A DNA stretch of 64,000 nucleotides from Chiayiivirga flava (GTDB lineage: Bacteria > Pseudomonadota > Gammaproteobacteria > Xanthomonadales > Xanthomonadaceae), in the NCBI RefSeq assembly GCF_014202825.1, contig NZ_JACHHP010000002.1, forward strand, positions 434,001-498,000. The letters are read 5' to 3'. Below are positions 46,443-57,127 of this stretch, piece after piece. The notes beneath the pieces are model-generated. The model searched no databases. It saw only the letters and a program-made list of their open reading frames with translations, and was not told the DNA's origin. The position numbers and the translations under genes were made by a program. Each line of letters begins with the position of its first letter. Position 1 is the stretch's first letter.

Positions 46443-46883
46443 GTGTTTTTCGAACGCCTGCCCGAATTCATCGGCAACCATCCGCTGCTGAGCCTTGCCT
46501 TCGTCGGCATCGCCATTGCACTCGTGATGAACGAATTCTCGCGCTTCACGCGCGGCTACAAGGCCGTGTCGCCGGCGCAGCTGACCCAGCTCATCAACCG
46601 CGAGAACGCGCTCGTGGTGGACGTGAGCGCCATCGGCGACTACGAGAAGGGGCACATCGTGGGCTCGAAACACGTGGCGCTGAGCCAGCTCGATCCGGAG
46701 AGCAAGCTGTTGGCGAAGGTGAAGGAACTGCACGTCGCGGTCGTGGACCGCAACGGCATGCAGTCGGGCGCGGCGGCAAAGAAGCTGGTGAAGGCCGGCT
46801 TCAAGAACGTGTACTGGCTCGATGGCGGCATCGCGAGCTGGCAGGGCGCGGACCTGCCGCTGGCCAAGGGCCGCGCGAGCTGA
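46443..46883 (+). CDS. yibN: YibN-like membrane-anchored rhodanese-fold protein without catalytic Cys
   Basis: 146-residue protein with one N-terminal membrane helix (residues 13-30) and a cytoplasmic rhodanese domain. The active-site loop, normally C-R-x-G, reads D102-R-N-G-M-Q-S, so the catalytic cysteine is absent; E. coli YibN has the same loss. The GTG at 46443 follows a GGAG site. In E. coli yibN stands in a yibN-grxC-secB-gpsA cluster; here secB and gpsA follow directly and grxC is missing. YibN has been linked to the YidC/Sec system. Confidence 0.88.
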   Translation: MFFERLPEFIGNHPLLSLAFVGIAIALVMNEFSRFTRGYKAVSPAQLTQLINRENALVVDVSAIGDYEKGHIVGSKHVALSQLDPESKLLAKVKELHVAVVDRNGMQSGAAAKKLVKAGFKNVYWLDGGIASWQGADLPLAKGRAS

Positions 46884-46912
46884 GCGTTTCCTTCCCCGCG
46901 GGACCCATGCTT

Positions 46913-47077
46913 TCCTTCTCCCGCCGGGAGAAGGTGCCGAAGGCGGATGAGGGACGGGCGTTGCGGTGTATCCCGCGTCCGGGCATGGGCCGAAAACCCT
47001 TGTACCGCATGCTTAGCGAGGCCTGTCAGGCCCGTCCCTCATCCGCCCTGCGGGCACCTTCTCCCCGCGGGAGAAGG
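46913..47077. repeat. Paired palindromic repeat, family B copies 3 and 4
   Basis: Copy 3 (46913-46958) and copy 4 (47031-47077) face each other, both with the CCTTCTCCC...GGGAGAAGG hairpin and the GGCGGATGAGGGACGGG block. They lie between yibN and secB, upstream of the secB promoter, where E. coli has grxC. Confidence 0.85.
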
Positions 47078-47092
47078 CGATGCGGGCTTGAT

Positions 47093-47121
47093 TTCACCTG
47101 CAACGCCCCGCATGGGATAAT
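47093..47121 (+). promoter_or_regulatory. Candidate promoter of secB-gpsA
   Basis: TTCACC at 47093-47098, 17 bp, GATAAT at 47116-47121; four of six and five of six bases match the sigma-70 consensus. The site ends 38 bp before the secB ATG. The repeat pair just upstream would separate this unit from yibN. Confidence 0.5.
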
Positions 47122-47159
47122 CCCGCTTCTCTCGCTACACCCAATCACTGGAGTGCCTC

Positions 47160-47660
47160 ATGGCCGATGAAACCACCAACGGCGCCGCCGCCGAAGCCCC
47201 GACCGCCACGCAGTTCAACCTGCAGAAGATCTACATCAAGGACGCGAGCTTCGAGGCCCCGAATGCGCCGCAGGTGTTCCAGGAAGACGGCCAGCCGCAG
47301 CTGCAGCTCAACCTCGCGCAGAAGGTCGCGACCCTCGCCGAAGGCGTGTTCGAGGTGGTGCTGACCGTCTCGCTCACCTGCACCCTCAACGGCAAGAATG
47401 CGTACCTCGCCGAAGTCCATCAGGCCGGCATCTTCGGCGTGAACGGCTTCGACCAGCGCAACACCGAAGCCCTGCTCGCCACCTATTGCCCGAACGTGCT
47501 GTTCCCGTACGCCCGCCAGGCCGTCGGCGATCTGGTCACCAACGGCGGCTTCCCGCCGTACTACATCCAGCCGATCAACTTCGAGCAGCTCTACGCCGAA
47601 CAGCTGCGCCGCCGCCAGGCCGGCGCCGACGTCAGCGCACCCGCGCAGGGCAACGCGTAA
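47160..47660 (+). CDS. secB: Protein-export chaperone SecB
   Basis: 166-residue SecB. The family start [19 protein letters not shown] and the [19 protein letters not shown] block are clear. It holds preproteins unfolded and delivers them to SecA. An acidic, Ala-rich N-terminal extension of about 18 residues precedes the core. gpsA starts 4 bp after the stop, so the two are co-transcribed. Confidence 0.96.
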   Translation: MADETTNGAAAEAPTATQFNLQKIYIKDASFEAPNAPQVFQEDGQPQLQLNLAQKVATLAEGVFEVVLTVSLTCTLNGKNAYLAEVHQAGIFGVNGFDQRNTEALLATYCPNVLFPYARQAVGDLVTNGGFPPYYIQPINFEQLYAEQLRRRQAGADVSAPAQGNA

Positions 47661-47664
47661 CCGC

Positions 47665-48717
47665 ATGAGCCGCGCCCCGCGGCTCGCCGAGGGCGCCGCC
47701 GGTCCGCTGCGACTGGCGGTGCTGGGTGCCGGTTCCTGGGGGACCGCGCTTGCGGTGCAGGGCGCACGCAATGGCCTCGACACCGTGCTCTGGGGCCGCG
47801 ATGCGGCCGCCATTGCCACGATGCGCAGCGAACGCCGCAACGTGCGCTATCTGCCGGACCTGTCGCTGCCGCAATCGCTGCGCTACGACGACGATCTCGC
47901 GCGCAGCGTGGCCGACGCGGACCTCGTGCTGATCGTGGTGCCGAGCCACGCGTTTCCCGACATCGCGCGCGCCATCGCGCCGCTCAAGCGTGCCGGGGTC
48001 GGCGTGGCCTGGGCGACGAAAGGCTTCGAGCCCGGCTCCGGCCGATTCCTGCACGAAGTGGCGCAGGATGCCTTCGGCAGCGAGATTTCCCTCGCCGTCG
48101 TGACCGGGCCCTCGTTTGCGCGGGAAGTCGCGCAAGGCCTGCCGACCGCGGTGACGGTGCATTCGGACGACGAGTCCTTCGCGCAGGACGTGGCCGACGC
48201 CCTGCACGGCCCGACCTTCCGCGCCTACACCGGCAAGGACGTGGTCGGCGCCGAACTCGGCGGCGCAATGAAAAACGTGCTGGCGGTGGCCACCGGCATT
48301 GCCGACGGCATGGCGCTCGGACTCAACGCGCGCGCCGGCCTGATCACGCGCGGCCTCAACGAGATGCTGCGGCTCAACGCCGCCATCGGCGGGCGCGCCG
48401 AAACGCTGATGGGGCTCGCCGGCCTCGGCGACCTCGTGCTTACCTGCACCGGCGATCTCTCGCGCAACCGTCGCCTGGGTCTTGCGCTCGGGCGCGGGCA
48501 GCCGCTGCGCGAGGCCGTGGCGCAGATCGGCCAGGTGGTCGAATCGGTGCAGACCGCGGACGAGGTGATGCGCCTTGCGGAACGGCACGGCCTCGACCTG
48601 CCGATCAGCGCGCTGGTGCGGCGCGTGCTGCACGAGGACATCACCCCGAGCGACGGCCTGAAGCTGCTGCTCTCGCGCGAGCAGAAGCCCGAATACCCGA
48701 GCGGGCTGTTCGACTGA
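47665..48717 (+). CDS. gpsA: Glycerol-3-phosphate dehydrogenase GpsA
   Basis: 350-residue NAD(P)-dependent enzyme that reduces dihydroxyacetone phosphate to glycerol 3-phosphate for phospholipid synthesis. The Rossmann motif is [10 protein letters not shown] near residue 20, and the catalytic lysine lies in [15 protein letters not shown]. Placement after secB matches E. coli. An N-terminal extension of about 15 residues is a little longer than usual. Confidence 0.96.
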   Translation: MSRAPRLAEGAAGPLRLAVLGAGSWGTALAVQGARNGLDTVLWGRDAAAIATMRSERRNVRYLPDLSLPQSLRYDDDLARSVADADLVLIVVPSHAFPDIARAIAPLKRAGVGVAWATKGFEPGSGRFLHEVAQDAFGSEISLAVVTGPSFAREVAQGLPTAVTVHSDDESFAQDVADALHGPTFRAYTGKDVVGAELGGAMKNVLAVATGIADGMALGLNARAGLITRGLNEMLRLNAAIGGRAETLMGLAGLGDLVLTCTGDLSRNRRLGLALGRGQPLREAVAQIGQVVESVQTADEVMRLAERHGLDLPISALVRRVLHEDITPSDGLKLLLSREQKPEYPSGLFD

Positions 48718-48883
48718 CCTCGTCGGGCGGACCGGATGGCGTCCGCAGACACCGCGGTCTCCCGCGCATCGCCCGCCGACGTTGCTCGACGATGCCGCGC
48801 TGCGTCGGCTCCACGCGACGCGAGCCATCATGTATGCGGCACGGTTCGTCACGAGTATTCCAAGGAAGCCGACCACCGTTCAT

Positions 48884-48990
48884 CGTCATCCCGGCGAAAG
48901 CCGGGATCCAGTGACGTTGCTCGGTTTTGCTCTTGCGTCAGATCAAGTCCAAGGAAACGTCACTGGATCCCGGCTTTCGCCGGGATGACG
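48884..48990. repeat. REP-like paired palindrome, family A copy 5
   Basis: Two perfect 34-nt inverted arms, 48884-48917 and 48957-48990. This copy has GTCATCCCGG and GGATCC where copies 1-4 have GTCGTCCCGG and GGACCC, a compensated change on both sides of the stem, so pairing is conserved. Confidence 0.9.
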
Positions 48991-49032
48991 GAGTGCGAGG
49001 ATGACGGAGTGCGAGGGATGACGGAGTGCGAG
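48984..49032 (+). repeat. 16-17 bp tandem repeat, three copies
   Basis: GATGACGGAGTGCGAG starts at 48984, 49000 and 49017. The first copy begins inside the end of the preceding palindrome arm, which suggests that duplication started from it. The array runs to four bases short of the oxidoreductase stop. Confidence 0.9.
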
Positions 49033-49036
49033 GGCG

Positions 49037-50395
49037 TCAGTCTCTGCGTGACGTGGCGGGCGTCCCGGCCGCATCTGCCGCATCTGCCATGGTCCGCCCG
49101 GCTGCCGCGTCGCCGCCGTCTCCCGTGTTCGACGCACCACCGAAAATGATCCGCGCCGCGCGCTGGTAGCTCCAGTACGCCCATGCCCAGTTCAGTAGCA
49201 CCACGAGCCGGTTGCGGAAGCCGATCAGGAAAAACACGTGCGCGCCGAGCCAGAACCACCAGGCCAGCACGCCGCTGATCCGCAGCCCGTGCAGGTCGAC
49301 CACCGCAGCCATGCGGCCGATCGTGGCGAGATTGCCGAAGTCGCGGTAGCGGAACGCCGGGGCCGCCTGCCCGCGCAGGCGCGCGCGGATCACGCGCGCC
49401 ACGTGTGTGCCCATCTGCTTGGCGGCGGGTGCGACGCCGGGCACCGGTCTGCCATCCTGCGCGACCGCGGCCAGATCGCCGGCCACGAAGACGTCCGCCA
49501 AGCCGGGCACGGTGAGATCGGGCTGCACCGCGACGCGGCCGGCGCGGTCGAGCGGCACGCCGAGCGCCCGCGCCAGCGGCGAGGCGGCAACGCCTGCGGC
49601 CCACACCACGGTGCGCGCCGGGATCCGTTCCGCGCCGAGCGTGTAACCCTCCGCATCGATCGACGCCACCGGCGTGCCGGTCAGCACCTCCACGCCGAGT
49701 GTCTCCAGCTGCGCGCGTGCGCGTGCGGACAGCGATTCCGGGAACGAGGCCAGCACCCGCGGCCCGGCCTCGATCAGCCGCACGCGCGCCTGCGCCGGAT
49801 CGATGTGGCGGAATTCGTTGCGCAGCGTGTGGCGCGCGATCTCCGCCAGCGTGCCGGCCAGCTCGACGCCGGTCGGCCCGCCGCCGACGATGGCGAAGCT
49901 CAGCCACGCCGCGCGCCGCGCAGGATCGGTTTCCGCCTCGGCGCGCTCGAACGCCAGCAGCAGGCGACGGCGCAGGTGCAGCGCATCGTCGAGCGTCTTG
50001 AGCCCGGGCGCGTGGCGGGCCCAGTCGTCGTGCCCGAAGTACGCGTGCGTCGCGCCGCTCGCGAGCACCAGCGTGTCGTAGGCGAGCGTGCTGCCGTCGT
50101 CGAACGCGATGCGCCTGCCGGCCGTGTCGATGCCCTGCACCTGCGCCAGGCGGACCTCGACGTTCTTCTGCCGCCGCAGGATGTGCCGCAGCGGCGCGGC
50201 GATGTCCGGCGCCGACAGCCCGGCGGTGGCCACCTGGTACAGCAGCGGCTGGAACAGATGGTGATTGGTGCGGTCGATCAGGGTGATGCGCACCGCATCG
50301 CGCGCCAGCGCGCGTGCGGTCCACAGCCCGGCGAAACCGCCGCCGACGATGACGATGTGGGGACGCGACGTATCCATCGCCGCATTGTCGCGCAT
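49037..50395 (-). CDS. NDH-2-like FAD-dependent oxidoreductase
   Basis: 452-residue flavoprotein. The FAD Rossmann motif is V-G-G-G-F-A-G-L-W-T-A near residue 20 and the NAD(P)H motif is I-V-G-G-G-P-T-G-V-E-L-A. A hydrophobic segment near residues 375-410 (V-L-A-W-W-F-W-L-G-A-H-V-F-F-L-I-G-F) fits a membrane-bound type II NADH dehydrogenase. The start at 50395 overlaps the transporter stop as TGATG; the in-frame ATG at 50377 is an alternative. It would pass electrons from NADH to quinone without pumping protons. Confidence 0.85.
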   Translation of the reverse strand: MRDNAAMDTSRPHIVIVGGGFAGLWTARALARDAVRITLIDRTNHHLFQPLLYQVATAGLSAPDIAAPLRHILRRQKNVEVRLAQVQGIDTAGRRIAFDDGSTLAYDTLVLASGATHAYFGHDDWARHAPGLKTLDDALHLRRRLLLAFERAEAETDPARRAAWLSFAIVGGGPTGVELAGTLAEIARHTLRNEFRHIDPAQARVRLIEAGPRVLASFPESLSARARAQLETLGVEVLTGTPVASIDAEGYTLGAERIPARTVVWAAGVAASPLARALGVPLDRAGRVAVQPDLTVPGLADVFVAGDLAAVAQDGRPVPGVAPAAKQMGTHVARVIRARLRGQAAPAFRYRDFGNLATIGRMAAVVDLHGLRISGVLAWWFWLGAHVFFLIGFRNRLVVLLNWAWAYWSYQRAARIIFGGASNTGDGGDAAAGRTMADAADAAGTPATSRRD

Positions 50396-51684
50396 CACGC
50401 CGCGTCCTCGATCGTCGACACCCGGCGCGAGTCGGGCATCCACAGATACACCAGCAGCGAGCAGCCGATGCACGCCGTCACGTACCAGTAGAAGCCCGAT
50501 TCCATGCCGGCGTCCTTGAACCACAGCGCCACGTACTCCGCGGTGCCGCCGAACAGCGCGACGGTCACCGCGTACGGCAGCCCGACACCGAGCGCGCGCA
50601 CCTCCACGGGGAACAGTTCGGCCTTCACCACGGCGTTGATCGCTGTGTAGCCGCTGACGATGCCGAGCGCGGCGAGGATCAGCCAGAACGCCTGCCACGC
50701 GGTGGTCACGTCCTGCAGCGCGCTCAGGATCGGTACCGTCAGCAGCGTGCCGAGCACGCCGAACGCGATCAGGATCGGGCGCCGTCCCGTGCGGTCGGAC
50801 AATGCGCCGACCAGCGGCTGCATCAGCATGTAGAGAAAGAGCGTGCCGGCGTTGATCAGCGTGGCGGTGCGGTTGGGCATGCCGACGCTGTTGACGAGGA
50901 ATTTGTGCATGTACGTGGTGTAGGTATAGAACGCCAGCGTGCCGCCCATCGTGAGCCCGACCACGGTGAAGACCGCGCGCGGATGCCGCAGCAGCGCGCG
51001 CAGCGTGCCGGACTGCCGTGTGCCGGCCGCCTTGCGCACGAAGCTGTCGGTTTCCACCATGTTGCGCCGCAGGTACAGCGCCGTCACCGCCGCCAGCGCG
51101 CCGATCGCGAACGGGATGCGCCAGCCCCAGTCGCGCAGCTGCGCGTCGTCGAGTAGGGCCTGCAGCGCGATCAGCACCGCCAGCGCGATCAGATGCCCCA
51201 TCACCAGCGTGACGTACTGGAAGCTCGACCAGAACCCGCGATGCGCGCGCGTGGCCATCTCGCTCAGGTACGTGGCCGAGGTGCCGTACTCGCCGCCCAC
51301 GCTCAGCCCCTGCAGCAGCCGCGCCAGCACCAGCAGCACCGGCGCGGCGACGCCGATGCTCTCGTAGCCGGGCGTGCACACGATGATGAGCGAGCCGCCG
51401 CACATCAGCAGCACCGACAGCATCAGCGCCGAACGCCTGCCGTGGCGATCGGCATAGCGTCCGAGCAGCCACGCACCGAGCGGCCGCATCAGGAACCCGA
51501 CCGCGAAGATGGCCGCGGTGTTGAGCAGCTGCGAGGTCCGGTCGCCGCGCGGAAAGAACACCTGCGCGAAGTAGAGCGAAAACGCCGCGTAGACGTACCA
51601 GTCGTACCACTCCACGAGATTGCCGACCGAGCCGCTGAAGATGCTGCGCAGGCGTCGTGTCGGCGTGAGCGTCGAATCGGTCAT
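50395..51684 (-). CDS. MFS transporter, metabolite:H+ symporter type
   Basis: 429-residue transporter with about twelve hydrophobic segments. The start S-G-S-V-G-N-L-V-E-W-Y-D-W-Y-V-Y and the loop G-R-Y-A-D-R-H-G-R-R-S-A-L are typical of the MHS subfamily (ProP, KgtP, ShiA). The substrate, perhaps a carboxylate or betaine, cannot be told. It overlaps the oxidoreductase gene and lies 32 bp after priA on the same strand. Confidence 0.87.
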   Translation of the reverse strand: MTDSTLTPTRRLRSIFSGSVGNLVEWYDWYVYAAFSLYFAQVFFPRGDRTSQLLNTAAIFAVGFLMRPLGAWLLGRYADRHGRRSALMLSVLLMCGGSLIIVCTPGYESIGVAAPVLLVLARLLQGLSVGGEYGTSATYLSEMATRAHRGFWSSFQYVTLVMGHLIALAVLIALQALLDDAQLRDWGWRIPFAIGALAAVTALYLRRNMVETDSFVRKAAGTRQSGTLRALLRHPRAVFTVVGLTMGGTLAFYTYTTYMHKFLVNSVGMPNRTATLINAGTLFLYMLMQPLVGALSDRTGRRPILIAFGVLGTLLTVPILSALQDVTTAWQAFWLILAALGIVSGYTAINAVVKAELFPVEVRALGVGLPYAVTVALFGGTAEYVALWFKDAGMESGFYWYVTACIGCSLLVYLWMPDSRRVSTIEDAA

Positions 51685-51716
51685 GCGGGAAGGTTCGCAC
51701 GGGAACGCGTGCGTCG

Positions 51717-53906
<2,190 letters not shown>

Positions 53907-54387
53907 CGGCGCAGTGTAAAGCGCTTGACCGCGGCGTCCCGCGGACGCGCGACACTTGCGCGGCAGTGCTGTGTCACACCTCACGTTTCCTGGGTAACTG
54001 CCTGTGCGCCATGATGAAATTCCCTTATCCACACAAGCTGTGGATAAGTGTGTGGATCAGGCTCCGGCGAGCACTGCGCGGACGCGGCGCCATCGGGCTT
54101 TCCGCCGCCTTGGCGAAAAATTCACCAATCTGAAATAGTCATTTTAAAACAGAGGCTTGTGGGCAAAGGCTACCGTTGCATGACGGCATCTCACGGACTG
54201 CGACCGGCAAAATGCAGCGCGGTCCGCTGCTGTGCACAACCCGATTCCACGGAAACCCCGTGATTGCTGGGGAGAGCGCGTGCGCTGTCGCTGTCAAGCC
54301 CCCATGCGGGTGTGCCGCGGACGACGGATCGGCGCGGCTGCGCCACTAGACTAGCGGCTGCCGTTTCCGTTCCCAACGCGTTTCCCG
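53907..54387. other. 481-bp divergent intergenic region between priA and a sigma gene
   Basis: No gene is supported. The region is clearly less GC-rich than its surroundings around 54110-54160 and contains the DnaA-box cluster at 54025-54059. It must hold the promoters of both priA (leftward) and the sigma-fusion gene (rightward), but I could not place either with confidence. Confidence 0.5.
54025..54059. promoter_or_regulatory. Cluster of three DnaA boxes
   Basis: TTATCCACA (54025-54033) and its exact inverse TGTGGATAA (54039-54047) are both perfect consensus DnaA boxes and face each other across five bases. TGTGGATCA (54051-54059), one mismatch, follows. A weaker match, TGTGCACAA, occurs near 54232. 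Two perfect boxes within 23 bp of GC-rich DNA are very unlikely by chance. Role (regulation, titration, reactivation or origin) is open. Confidence 0.8.
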
Positions 54388-55395
54388 ATGCCCCAGGCCG
54401 CGTCCGCAGCCCCAGCCACCGACACTGCAGCGCTCGACCGCTTCCTCCGCGGCCTGGAGCGTCGCGCCCTGTGCATGGCGCAGCTGGCCCTGCCCGGGCA
54501 CGACGACGCGTTCGACGCGGTGCAGGACGCCATGGCCGCATTCGTGCGCGACCGCCCGCCGGCCGAGGCCGACTGGCCGCTGCCGTTCTGGCGCGCGTTC
54601 CACGTCCGCCTCGGCGGCGCCGCGCGCCGGCGCGCGCCCTGGATGGCATGGGCGGGGCCGCGCCGCCGCGGACCCGACACCGCCGCGGATCTCGGAGCGG
54701 ACCCCGGTGCGCCCGGCACCGTCGGCTCCGGTCCCTTCCTGGCGTTGGCCGACGCCGCCGCCGGCGCCCGGCTCGCGGCCGCGCTGCGTGCGCTGCCGCC
54801 GGGCGAGCGTCAGGCCTTCCTGCTGCGGGTGTGGGAAAACCTCGACATGTCGGGCATCGCCCGGGCGATGCAACTGTCCGAGGACGCCGTGAAGGCCCAA
54901 CTGTCCGGTGCGTTGCGTCAGCTGCGCCGTCATCTGGAAATCGCGATGACCACGCCCGCCGCGGCGCCGCCGCGCGACGACGGCCGCTGGATCCTGCGCA
55001 GCCGCGCCTTGCTCGATGCGTCGGCGCGCGATCTGGACGGCGCCACGCTGTCGCGGCTTGCGCACGCGCGCCGCGCGGCGATGGACGGCGTCGCGCCGGC
55101 GCCGCCGTCGGCGCGCCCGCTGGCGTGGCTGGGCGGACTTGCGATGGCGCTCGGCATCGGCCTGATGCTGTCCCGCCTGCTGCCCGTGGCGCAGGTACCC
55201 GGCGTCGCGCCCGATGCCGCGGCGCCGTCCGTCGCCCCCGCCGTCGCTCCGCCGCCGCGCATCGCGCCGACCGAAGACACCCCGCTCGCGGCGCCCGATT
55301 TCGAACTGCTCGTCGATGCCGACGACGAAGCCCTGCTCGACGAACTGGCCTTCTACGTCTGGCTCGGCGCCGGAGGCGATCGTGACGAGGACTGA
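54388..55395 (+). CDS. Sigma-70 family factor fused to a membrane-anchored C-terminal region
   Basis: 335-residue protein. Residues 15-185 are an ECF-type sigma factor: D-A-F-D-A-V-Q-D-A-M-A-A-F in region 2 and L-P-P-G-E-R-Q-A-F-L-L-R-V-W-E-N-L-D-M-S-G-I-A in region 4. From Met187 the sequence changes to a part with L-L-D-A-S-A-R-D-L-D-G-A-T-L-S-R-L and a membrane helix at 246-264. In relatives, as I recall, such a segment is a separate gene directly downstream and may be the anti-sigma factor. The DUF3106 gene overlaps the end by 14 bp. Confidence 0.75.
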   Translation: MPQAASAAPATDTAALDRFLRGLERRALCMAQLALPGHDDAFDAVQDAMAAFVRDRPPAEADWPLPFWRAFHVRLGGAARRRAPWMAWAGPRRRGPDTAADLGADPGAPGTVGSGPFLALADAAAGARLAAALRALPPGERQAFLLRVWENLDMSGIARAMQLSEDAVKAQLSGALRQLRRHLEIAMTTPAAAPPRDDGRWILRSRALLDASARDLDGATLSRLAHARRAAMDGVAPAPPSARPLAWLGGLAMALGIGLMLSRLLPVAQVPGVAPDAAAPSVAPAVAPPPRIAPTEDTPLAAPDFELLVDADDEALLDELAFYVWLGAGGDRDED

Positions 55396-56107
55396 GCGTC
55401 CGCGCGCTGTCGCCGTGGTCCTGGGCGTGCTGCTGGCCTGCGGTGCCGCGATCGCCCAGGCACCGGACGCGCCGGCGCCGCCGGCACCGCAGCAACACGC
55501 GCTGTCCGCACCGCGCTGGGCCGAGCTCGACACCGCCGAGCGCGCGTTGCTGCAGCCGTGGGCGCAGGACTGGGATCGCCTGCCCGACGACCTGCGCGCG
55601 CGCCTGCAACGCAATGCGCGGCGCTGGTTGTCGCTGACGCCCGACGCGCGCACCGCCGTCGTCGCGCGCATGGCGGCGTGGGACGCACTCCCGCCGCAGC
55701 GCCGCGCGCACCTGCGTGCACGCCACGAAGCCCTGCAGGCGATGCCACCCGACGAACGTGCCGGCGTACGCGCGGCATACCACGCGTTCGGCAGCCTGCC
55801 GCCGGCGCGGCAGGCGGAACTGCGCCGCAGCTTCGCCGCGCTGTCGCCGGACGCGCGCAGCGCCTTCCTTCTCGGCACGGACGCACGCGCGGTCGCCGAC
55901 ATCGCGCGCCGATCCTTCTCCTTCGTGCCGGCCGGGCAACGCGCTGCCACGCTGCGCATGCTGCGCGACCTGGATCCCGCACAGCGCCAGGCGCTGGTGC
56001 GCGTCGCGCGCCGCCTCGATGCCGGGCAACGCGAACGCCTGCGCAGCGCCCTGCTCGCCGCCGCGCCGGCGCAGCGCGGCGCGCTCATCGATTCGCCCCC
56101 GCCCTGA
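55382..56107 (+). CDS. DUF3106 domain exported protein
   Basis: 241-residue protein with a signal peptide (L-L-A-C-G-A-A-I-A-Q) and four or more repeats rich in W/L-x2-L-P-x2-R-R, such as R-W-L-S-L-T-P-D-A-R and W-D-A-L-P-P-Q-R-R-A, the DUF3106 pattern. The start is a GTG at 55382, overlapping the sigma-fusion gene by 14 bp, so the two are coupled. DUF3106 proteins commonly follow such sigma-factor genes. Role unknown, probably periplasmic. Confidence 0.8.
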   Translation: MTRTERPRAVAVVLGVLLACGAAIAQAPDAPAPPAPQQHALSAPRWAELDTAERALLQPWAQDWDRLPDDLRARLQRNARRWLSLTPDARTAVVARMAAWDALPPQRRAHLRARHEALQAMPPDERAGVRAAYHAFGSLPPARQAELRRSFAALSPDARSAFLLGTDARAVADIARRSFSFVPAGQRAATLRMLRDLDPAQRQALVRVARRLDAGQRERLRSALLAAAPAQRGALIDSPPP

Positions 56108-56113
56108 GGCGAA

Positions 56114-56137
56114 GCCGCCGCCCGATTGGGCGGCGGC
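56114..56137. terminator. Hairpin between convergent genes
   Basis: A perfect 10-bp stem GCCGCCGCCC with GATT loop lies between the stops of the DUF3106 and methyltransferase genes. It has no T-tract on either side, so it is a likely stabiliser or weak bidirectional terminator. Confidence 0.5.
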
Positions 56138-56145
56138 GTGTGTGC

Positions 56146-56994
56146 TCAGGGTTTGACGAACTTGAGCGTCATGCGGTCGCTTTCGCCGATCGCCGCGTAT
56201 TTTTCCCTGTCGGCTTCGTCGTGGTTGTTGCTCGGCGGCAGCGTCCACACGCCGTTCGGATGGTCCTTGGTGTCGCGCGGATTGGCGTTGATCTCGCTTT
56301 TCGCCTCGAGTTTGAAGCCGGCCCCTTCGGCCAGCGCGATCACCTGCGCCTCGCTCATGTAGCCGCTGCGATCGCCTCCGGGCACGTCGGCATTCGCGCG
56401 GTGCTCCACCACGCCCAAGGTGCCGCCGCTCCGGAGCACGGCATGGAAGCCCTTGAACATCGCCTCGGCCTGCCCGCTCATGCGCCAGTTGTGCACGTTG
56501 CGGAACGTCAGGACCAGATCGGCCGAGCCGTCCGGCCCGAAGCTCGGCGCCTTGGGGTCGAAACCCGCGATCTGCACCTTGGCGTAGGCCGGCGCGTCGG
56601 CGATCTTGCTTTCCAGCCCCGCCTTCGCGCGCGCCTGGTAATCGCGTCCGCGACCTTCCTCGACCGTGGCCGGATCCACCACCGCGGCGACATACTTGCC
56701 GCTGTCCTTCAGATAGGGCGCGAGGATTTCGGTGTACCAGCCACCGCCGGGAGTGATCTCCACCACGGTCTGGGTCGGTGCAATGCCGAAGAACGCCAGG
56801 GTCTGGCCGGGGTGGCGCGCGGCGTCGCGCTTGACGAAGTCGGGGGTGCGCCAGTCGCCACCGATGGCGGCGGCGAGGGCCGCGTCGGGCGCGGGGAGCG
56901 TCGCGCTGTCGGCGGGTTTGACGGCCAACGCGGGCAGCGCGAAAGCGGTGCAGACGGACAGCAGGCAGGCACAGGCGAGCGGACGCAGCGTCAT
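56146..56994 (-). CDS. Exported class I SAM-dependent methyltransferase-like protein
   Basis: 282-residue protein of the COG4798 type. A signal peptide ends L-A-V-K near residue 25. The Rossmann start is V-V-E-I-T-P-G-G-G-W-Y-T-E-I-L-A-P-Y, with V-L-T-F-R-N-V-H-N-W as the post-motif II strand. An exported methyltransferase is odd because SAM is cytoplasmic, yet the signal sequence is typical of this family. GAGGAG precedes the ATG. Substrate unknown. Confidence 0.8.
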   Translation of the reverse strand: MTLRPLACACLLSVCTAFALPALAVKPADSATLPAPDAALAAAIGGDWRTPDFVKRDAARHPGQTLAFFGIAPTQTVVEITPGGGWYTEILAPYLKDSGKYVAAVVDPATVEEGRGRDYQARAKAGLESKIADAPAYAKVQIAGFDPKAPSFGPDGSADLVLTFRNVHNWRMSGQAEAMFKGFHAVLRSGGTLGVVEHRANADVPGGDRSGYMSEAQVIALAEGAGFKLEAKSEINANPRDTKDHPNGVWTLPPSNNHDEADREKYAAIGESDRMTLKFVKP

Positions 56995-57127
56995 GGCGGA
57001 ACTCCTCGGGAACGGGCCCGCAAGCGTAGCCAATAAAACGGGCGACCGGAGAGCTGTCGGGCATCGTCCCGCCGCGTGAACCGCTCGGACGGCGGCGTCC
57101 CTGCCGCCGCGTCCCGAACCGGATGGC

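Larger units (their letters stand above)
48718..49036. other. Gene-free region after gpsA
   Basis: 319 bp between the convergent gpsA and oxidoreductase stops. The second half is a family A palindrome pair and a short tandem repeat; the first 160 bp contain no gene or clear terminator. Confidence 0.5.

Noticed and set aside
53970-53990. TGTGTCACA near 53971 as a Clp/CRP site
   Set aside because: The halves are too close; the N6 spacing of the consensus is not met.
54025-54059. DnaA-box cluster as the main replication origin
   Set aside because: dnaA, dnaN, gyrB, rpmH or mnmG are not nearby. The cluster is reported as regulatory or accessory only.
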